Part shown: in pieces, positions 59,303 to 64,000 of the stretch
Layout: every line of letters begins with the position of its first letter
How positions within the stretch are numbered: the stretch's first letter is position 1
From: Prauserella_A oleivorans
Lineage (GTDB): Bacteria; Actinomycetota; Actinomycetes; Mycobacteriales; Pseudonocardiaceae
Reading direction: 5' to 3'
Assembly (NCBI RefSeq): GCF_042685745.1
Contig: NZ_JBHUNT010000001.1
Span: 806,001 to 870,000, forward strand
DNA: 64,000 bases
The notes under the pieces: generated by a model
The model's input: only the letters and a program-made list of their open reading frames with translations
Database searches by the model: none
What the model was told of the DNA's origin: nothing
Translations under genes and position numbers: made by a program

Positions 59303-59376
59303 GACGCCTCCTGTGTCCTGCGTGGAACCCGCACCCGGTCGGCGTTCCTGAGCGGGAGAGCGCGATTATCGCTCAT
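59299..59376 (-). CDS. 25-codon mini-ORF coupling ATPase and permease genes
   Basis: Between the DrrA-like and DrrB-like genes is a short ORF (MSDNRALPLRNADRVRVPRR, ends TQEAS) whose ATG overlaps the ATPase stop and whose stop overlaps the permease ATG, both as ATGA. Both junctions carry the sequence GGAGGCGTCATGA, and both upstream proteins end EAS. It may be translated for coupling only, or be the product of a junction duplication. The peptide is basic. Not confirmed as a functional product. Confidence 0.45.
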   Translation of the reverse strand: MSDNRALPLRNADRVRVPRRTQEAS

Positions 59377-60350
59377 GACGCCTCCTCCCCCTCCTCGCTC
59401 GCGCCGTGGCCGGTCAGCGACAGGAACACGTCGTCGAGTGTCGGCCGGTGCAGCCCGACATCGGCCACCACGACGTTCTCGGCATCGAGCCTGCGCAGCG
59501 CCTCGACAAGGGCTTTCGGTCCGGTGTCCACGAGCACGCCGACCCGGCGGGTGTGCTCCTCCACCGCAGGGTCGCCGACACCGACCTCGGAGAGCACCCG
59601 CACCGCGATCGGGATCTCGGTGGGCTCGTCGACGACGAGTTCCAGCCGCTCCCCGCCGATCTCGTTCTTGAGTTCGTCGGCCGTGCCACGGGCGATGACT
59701 CGGCCGCGATCGATGACGACGATGGAGTCGGCCAGCCGGTCGGCCTCCTCGAGGTACTGGGTGGTCAGCAGCACCGTGGCACCGGTGGCCACCAGCTCCT
59801 CGATGACTTGCCACATCTCGATCCGCCCGCGTGGGTCGAGCCCGGTGGTCGGCTCGTCGAGCACCACCACACTGGGCTGCCCGACGAGCGCGCCCGCCAG
59901 GTCGAGCCTGCGCCGCATGCCGCCGGAGTAGCCCTTGGCCACCCGGTCGGCGGCCTCGTCAAGGCGGAACCGGCTGAGCAGCTCCCGGGCCCGGGCGCGC
60001 GCGGTCGCCTTCTTCTGGCCGTAGAGCCTGCCGACCATGTACAGGTTCTCGAAGCCGGTGAGGTTCTCGTCCACGGCCGCGTACTGGCCGGACAGCCCGA
60101 TCGCCTCGCGGACGGCGTCCGGTTCGGCCACCACGTCGTGCCCGGCCACCTCCGCCGACCCGGAGTCCGGTCTGAGCAGGGTGGTCAGGATGCGGACGGT
60201 CGTGGTCTTCCCCGCTCCGTTGGGGCCGAGCAGGCCGAGGACCTGGCCGGTAGGAATGTCCAGGTCCACGCCGTCGAGTGCGCGTGTCGAGCCATAGGTT
60301 TTGACGAGGTTCCGCGCTCGGACCGCGACCCCGTCGTCGCTTGCGGACAT
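59373..60350 (-). CDS. Daunorubicin-resistance-type ABC ATPase (DrrA-like)
   Basis: A 325-residue ATPase. Walker A is GPNGAGKTT, signature YSGGMRRRLDLAGALVG, Walker B VVLDEPTTGLDPRG and switch TTQYLEEAD. The C-terminal DrrA region has ARGTADELKNEIGG and ends SLTGHGASEEGEEAS. Intact DrrA motifs and a DrrB-like partner make a drug or lipid exporter. It is divergent from the channel gene by 142 bp, which carry the two AGCGGTC repeats and no ORF. Confidence 0.93.
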   Translation of the reverse strand: MSASDDGVAVRARNLVKTYGSTRALDGVDLDIPTGQVLGLLGPNGAGKTTTVRILTTLLRPDSGSAEVAGHDVVAEPDAVREAIGLSGQYAAVDENLTGFENLYMVGRLYGQKKATARARARELLSRFRLDEAADRVAKGYSGGMRRRLDLAGALVGQPSVVVLDEPTTGLDPRGRIEMWQVIEELVATGATVLLTTQYLEEADRLADSIVVIDRGRVIARGTADELKNEIGGERLELVVDEPTEIPIAVRVLSEVGVGDPAVEEHTRRVGVLVDTGPKALVEALRRLDAENVVVADVGLHRPTLDDVFLSLTGHGASEEGEEAS

Positions 60351-60492
60351 GCCGCCAGACTAGGAGCGGTCACCGACAAAGTCGCCCGATTTAGCGGTCG
60401 GCGAAGTCGACCGGGCTCGACCGCTTGGGCAATCGTGAGACGAGGCGACCGGGTGGCCGGAGCCCGATCGCATTGACAGCATCATTGACGCG

Positions 60493-61356
60493 ATGCCTTC
60501 CGAGTCTTCCGTGCCTTCCGTGCCTGCCGTGCCTTTCGAGTCCGTGCGTTCCGGCAGTGCAGCGGCCCCGGCGGCCTCGACGGCGCTGAGCCGGTGGGAG
60601 AGGCGCACCGAGTGGCCGCTGATCGGCCTGTCGGTGCTGCTTTTCGTGCTGTACGCGTGGACAGTGCTCGATCCGGGCATGTCGCCGGAGCTTCAGCGCG
60701 TTGTCGACGTCGTCATGTGGCTGACGTGGGCCATCTTCGCCGCCGACTACGTCATCCGCCTCGTCCTGGCCACCGACCGAGGCAGCTTCCTGCTGCGCAA
60801 CGTGTTCGACCTGGTGGTCATCCTGGTGCCCATCCTGCGCCAGCTGCGGGTGCTGCGACTGGTCATGGTCTTGGTGCTGTTGAACCGGCGCGTTCAGGCG
60901 CGAGTGCGCGGCCAGGTCGTCGTGTACGTCGCCGGTGCCACGGTGCTGCTCGGCATGTCCGCGGCGCTCGCCGCGCTCGACGCCGAACGCGGCGCTCCCG
61001 ACGCCACGATCACGGGTTTCACTGACGCGCTGTGGTGGACGATGACCACGATCACCACGGTCGGTTACGGCGACTACTACCCCGTGACGGCCCTGGGCAA
61101 GCTCATCGCCGCCGGTCTGATGCTGGCGGGCATCGCCCTGCTCGGTGTGGTCACCGGGAGCATCGCGTCCTGGTTCGTGGAGAAGTTCGGCGGGATGGAG
61201 CAAACCGTCGAACGCGCCGGCGAAGCCAGTTCCCAGAGCGCGGCGGAGGCCGAACGACTGCGCGGCGAGATCGCCTCACTCACCTCCGAGATCGCGGCAC
61301 TGCGGGAGCGGCTTTCCGACGGATCGGCATTGGATCCGGACTCCCGCGCGCCCTGA
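60493..61356 (+). CDS. Potassium channel family protein, six-helix
   Basis: A 287-residue channel. Four S1-S4-like helices come first (LIGLSVLLFVLYAWTVL, VVDVVMWLTWAIFAADYVIRLVLA, FDLVVILVPILRQLRVLRLVMVL with Arg every third or fourth position). The pore helix and filter TTITTVGYGDYYP lie between S5 (VVVYVAGATVLLGMSAALAAL) and S6 (LIAAGLMLAGIALLGVVTGSIASWF). A C-terminal coiled coil (AAEAERLRGEIASLTSEIAALRERL) should tetramerise. TVGYGD is the K+ filter. The arginine pattern of S4 is shorter than in eukaryotic voltage sensors. The Pro/Ser-rich N-terminus comes from short CCGTGCCTT repeats. Confidence 0.92.
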   Translation: MPSESSVPSVPAVPFESVRSGSAAAPAASTALSRWERRTEWPLIGLSVLLFVLYAWTVLDPGMSPELQRVVDVVMWLTWAIFAADYVIRLVLATDRGSFLLRNVFDLVVILVPILRQLRVLRLVMVLVLLNRRVQARVRGQVVVYVAGATVLLGMSAALAALDAERGAPDATITGFTDALWWTMTTITTVGYGDYYPVTALGKLIAAGLMLAGIALLGVVTGSIASWFVEKFGGMEQTVERAGEASSQSAAEAERLRGEIASLTSEIAALRERLSDGSALDPDSRAP

Positions 61357-61407
61357 CCGTATCGACCGGTCGCTCGCATGGTGAGCCGGCACGTCCCGGC
61401 GGGGTCG

Positions 61408-61419
61408 GGGAAGCTTCCC
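61408..61419. terminator. Palindrome in the convergent channel/thiolase gap
   Basis: GGGAAGCTTCCC is perfect and extends, with a 2-nt bulge, to GGTCG/CGACC (61403-61425). It lies in the 146-bp gap between convergent genes; a loopless stem is a weak terminator. Nothing else stands out there. Confidence 0.3.
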
Positions 61420-61502
61420 GGCGACCGGCATGCGAGTCGGCAGGCTTGCGCGACTTCGCCCGGCCCGACGGCGCGCCCCGCTCACCCCCGAAGTCCGGGA
61501 GT

Positions 61503-62831
61503 TCACCGCTCCAGGATGGCCGTCACGCCCTGTCCGCCCGCGGCGCAGATGGAGATCAGTCCGCGGCCCGATCCCTTCTCCGCCAGCAGCTTCGCGAGTG
61601 TGCCGACGATGCGGCCGCCGGTCGCCGCGAACGGGTGGCCGGCCGCGAGCGAGGAGCCGTTGACGTTGAGCTTCGCGCGGTCGATGGGGCCGAGCGGCTC
61701 GTCGAGCCCGAGCTTCTCCTTGGCGAACGTCGGGTCCTCCCAGGCCTTCAGCGTCGCGAGGACCTGCGAGGCGAACGCCTCGTGGATCTCGTAGAAGTCG
61801 AAGTCCTGCAGGGAGAGCCCGGCGCGGGAGAGCATCCTCGGCACCGCGTAGGCGGGCGCCATCAGCAGCCCCTCCTCGCCGTGCACGTAGTCGACCGCGG
61901 CGGTCTCGCAGAACGTCAGGTAGGCCAGCACCGGCAGCTTGCGCGCCTTGGCCCACTCCTCGGTGGCCAGCAGCACGGCCGACGCTCCGTCCGACAGCGG
62001 CGTCGAGTTGCCCGCCGTCATGGTGCCCTCCGGCCCGCCGAACACCGGCTTGAGCTTGGCGAGCTTCTCGGGCGTGGAGTCGGGGCGCAGGTTCTGGTCG
62101 CGGGTCAGGCCGAGGAAGGGGGTGAGCAGGTCGTCGAAGAAGCCGCGCTCGTAGGCCGCCGCGAGCCGCTGGTGGCTGGTGGCGGCGAGCTCGTCCTGCT
62201 CGGCGCGCGAGATGTCCCACGAGTTCGCGGTGAGCGAGGCGTGCTCGCCCATCGACAGGCCCGTGCGCGGTTCGGCGTTCTGCGGGATCTCCGGGACGAT
62301 GTGGCCGGGGCGCAGCTTGGTGAGCAGCTTCAGCCGCTGGCCGACTGTCTTGGCCGCGTTGAGCCTGACGAGCAGCCTGCGCAGGTCGTCGTTGACGGCG
62401 AGCGGTGCGTCGCTGGTGGTGTCCACCCCGCCGGCGATGGCGGAGTCGATCTGCCCGAGTGCGATCTTGTTGGCGACGTTGATGACGGCCTGCAGGCCGG
62501 TGCCGCACGCCATCTGCACGTCGGAGGCGGGGGTGGTGGGCGCGAGCCTGCTGCCGAGCACGCACTCGCGGGCGAGGTTGAAGTCGCGGGCGTGTTTGAG
62601 TACGGCCCCCGCCGCGAGCTCGCCGATCTGCTCGCCCTGCAGCGAGAACCGGCTCACCAGCCCGTCGATGGCGGCCGTGAGCATGTCCTGGTTGGACGCG
62701 TCGGCGTAGGGACCGTTCGAGCGGGCGAACGGGATGCGGTTGGCGCCGACGATCGCGACCTTCCGCACCACCGGGCCCCTCGGCCTGCTCGACCGGGACC
62801 GGCTGCCGCTCGACTTCTGCGCTGAGGTCAT
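61503..62831 (-). CDS. Acetyl-CoA C-acetyltransferase (FadI/FadA2-like thiolase)
   Basis: A 442-residue thiolase. The nucleophile Cys is in DVQMACGTGLQAV, the catalytic His in YEIHEAFASQV, GHPFAATGGR carries the second His and ICAAGGQG the second Cys. It matches the mycobacterial Rv0243 (FadA2) in layout and neighbourhood. It cleaves or forms 3-ketoacyl-CoA in fatty-acid metabolism. ATG at 62831 with AGGAGGA upstream decides the start over the frame to 63791. It is divergent from the fabG4-like gene. Confidence 0.94.
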   Translation of the reverse strand: MTSAQKSSGSRSRSSRPRGPVVRKVAIVGANRIPFARSNGPYADASNQDMLTAAIDGLVSRFSLQGEQIGELAAGAVLKHARDFNLARECVLGSRLAPTTPASDVQMACGTGLQAVINVANKIALGQIDSAIAGGVDTTSDAPLAVNDDLRRLLVRLNAAKTVGQRLKLLTKLRPGHIVPEIPQNAEPRTGLSMGEHASLTANSWDISRAEQDELAATSHQRLAAAYERGFFDDLLTPFLGLTRDQNLRPDSTPEKLAKLKPVFGGPEGTMTAGNSTPLSDGASAVLLATEEWAKARKLPVLAYLTFCETAAVDYVHGEEGLLMAPAYAVPRMLSRAGLSLQDFDFYEIHEAFASQVLATLKAWEDPTFAKEKLGLDEPLGPIDRAKLNVNGSSLAAGHPFAATGGRIVGTLAKLLAEKGSGRGLISICAAGGQGVTAILER

Positions 62832-62870
62832 GACTCCTCCTGCTCCGCGTTCTCGCACCCGCTGACAGTG

Positions 62871-62892
62871 TAACTTACTGGTGAGTAGGTTA
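62871..62892. promoter_or_regulatory. Near-perfect 22-bp palindrome between thiolase and fabG4
   Basis: TAACTTACT-GGTG-AGTAGGTTA: 8 of 9 arm positions pair. It lies 40 bp from the thiolase ATG and 36 bp from the fabG4 ATG, midway in the 96-bp divergent gap, and overlaps an AT-rich stretch likely to hold both -10 regions. TetR-family lipid regulators commonly use TTACT/AGTAA-like half-sites. Confidence 0.7.
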
Positions 62893-62927
62893 GGCTGGGA
62901 GTGACAATCGGCACGGGAGGCATTGCG

Positions 62928-64000
62928 ATGGCGGACAAGTATCAGCAGTTCACCAAGAGCGCGGTGGGCAAGTTCCTGGTGCCCAGGCTCGGCCTGCCCA
63001 ATCCGCCGACGCTGCGGCGCTACCGGCCGGGCCAGCCGCCCCTCGATGGTCCCGCACTTCTGGGCGCCGCGCCGGGCGGCAGGCTCGAGAAGAAGCTGAC
63101 CACGCAGCTCGGCGCGGCGGGCATCGAGGTGCTGTCCACGCCGGCCGGTGACGACACCCGGTACGGCGCGCTCGTCTTCGACGCCACCGGCATCACCGAC
63201 CCCGCCCAGCTGCGCGAGCTGTACCGCTTCCACCACCCGGTGATCCGCAAGGTCGGCGCTTGCGGCCGCGTCGTCGTCCTCGGTACCCCGCCGGAGGTCA
63301 CCGAGGGCCGCGAACGCATCGCCCAGCGCGCACTCGAAGGTTTCACCCGCTCGGTCGGCAAGGAGCTCAAGCGCGGCGCCACGGCCCAGCTCGTCTACGT
63401 CGCCAAGGGCGCCGAGGACGCGACCGAGTCCACCCTGCGCTTCCTGCTCTCCGCCAAGTCGGCGTTCGTCGACGGCCAGGTGATCCGCATCGGCGCCGGC
63501 GGTGTCACGACCGCGACCGCGCCGGAGAACTGGGAGAAGCCGCTCGCGGGCAAGGTCGCGCTGGTCACCGGCGCCTCGCGGGGAATCGGCGCCGCCATCG
63601 CCGAGACGCTCGCGCGCGACGGCGCCCACGTCGTCGCCCTCGACATCCCCGCCCAGGGCGCGGACCTCTCGCAGGTCGCCAACCGCGTGGGCGGCTCGGC
63701 GCTGCAGCTCGACATCACCGCGGCCGACGCGCCGGACAAGCTCGCCGGCTACCTCACCGAGCGGCACGGCGGTGTCGACATCGTCGTGCACAACGCGGGC
63801 ATCACCCGCGACAAGACGCTCGGCAACCTCACCGAGGGCGCATGGGACGCCGTGCTCACCGTCAACCTGGTCGCGCAGCTCGCCGTGAACGACAAGCTGC
63901 TCGGCGACAAGGTGCTGCGCCAGGGCGGCCGGATCATCGGTGTCTCGTCGATGGCCGGGATCGCGGGTAACGTCGGCCAGACCAACTACGCCGCGAGCAA
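62928..64000 (+). CDS. fabG4: 3-oxoacyl-ACP reductase, long FabG4/HMwFabG type (cut by window edge)
   Basis: The frame is open from ATG at 62928 to the window end (357 codons seen of about 450). An N-terminal Rossmann-like but degenerate half (residues 1-205) is followed by the ketoreductase half with TGASRGIG (from about 213), VVHNAGITRD, VSSMAGIAGNVGQTNYAASK at the edge holding the catalytic Ser, Tyr and Lys. This two-half structure is HMwFabG, as mycobacterial Rv0242c, which reduces 3-oxoacyl substrates with NADH. GGGAGG precedes the ATG at 9 nt. It pairs with the thiolase and probably continues into a dehydratase. Confidence 0.93.
   Translation, partial: MADKYQQFTKSAVGKFLVPRLGLPNPPTLRRYRPGQPPLDGPALLGAAPGGRLEKKLTTQLGAAGIEVLSTPAGDDTRYGALVFDATGITDPAQLRELYRFHHPVIRKVGACGRVVVLGTPPEVTEGRERIAQRALEGFTRSVGKELKRGATAQLVYVAKGAEDATESTLRFLLSAKSAFVDGQVIRIGAGGVTTATAPENWEKPLAGKVALVTGASRGIGAAIAETLARDGAHVVALDIPAQGADLSQVANRVGGSALQLDITAADAPDKLAGYLTERHGGVDIVVHNAGITRDKTLGNLTEGAWDAVLTVNLVAQLAVNDKLLGDKVLRQGGRIIGVSSMAGIAGNVGQTNYAAS

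Noticed and set aside
61032..62825. 597-codon open frame across the channel and thiolase genes
   Set aside because: It overlaps both genes in other frames and has no recognisable domain.

Overview
The window is GC-rich actinobacterial chromosome with no phage, insertion sequence, CRISPR, rRNA or tRNA gene that I can see. GTG starts are common, many genes overlap by 4 bp (ATGA/GTGA), and codon third positions are almost all G or C. The block at 1-5991 (GT87-like membrane protein, ponA, DUF5318 protein, padR, ino1) keeps the gene neighbourhood of mycobacterial Rv0046c-Rv0051. With the fadA2/fabG4-like pair at the right end this points to mycolic-acid-clade actinomycetes and their relatives. My inference is Pseudonocardiales (Saccharomonospora/Amycolatopsis-like); the genus cannot be fixed from this alone.

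Left part (1-22 kb): the cell-wall/inositol block; a HAD phosphatase; a marR-MFS efflux pair; a Tat-exported PhoX phosphatase; an alpha/beta hydrolase and an SDR; a YtrA-type GntR-ABC transporter operon with two operator-like palindromes; an amidohydrolase; a two-component system (TCS) facing a BceAB-like ABC transporter; and trmB. Middle (22-45 kb): a second ABC transporter; a tetR-SDR pair; a second NarL-type TCS; a four-gene dynamin/GrpE-like/dynamin/Asp-rich-repeat block; pckG; an LLM oxidoreductase; an Nramp-related transporter with its XRE regulator; a secreted peptidase and a septum-formation-type lipoprotein; a DUF3311/MctP monocarboxylate symporter; an ECF42-type sigma factor with its DGPF protein; and an AhpD-like protein.

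Right part (45-64 kb): a padR/enoyl-CoA hydratase pair, then a phosphonate island at 46854-55211: phnM, a phosphonatase-like HAD, phnD-phnC-phnE, a zinc alcohol dehydrogenase, an FAD amine oxidoreductase and a UTRA GntR regulator. It has no C-P lyase core and abuts a frameshifted GntR remnant. After it come an AAA ATPase, a secreted GDPD, a DoxX protein, a DrrAB-like ABC exporter with a 25-codon mini-ORF between its two genes, a K+ channel, and the divergent thiolase/fabG4 pair cut by the window edge.

The observations I would follow first are: (1) the phosphonate island, where uptake, amine oxidation, aldehyde handling and a phosphonatase-like HAD sit with an orphan PhnM; (2) the dynamin pair bracketing a GrpE-like protein with no Hsp70 gene in the window; (3) a 38-bp symmetric element (TCTA-N6-TCTA-N10-TAGA-N6-TAGA) found twice, 12 kb apart, with 27 of 38 positions identical.
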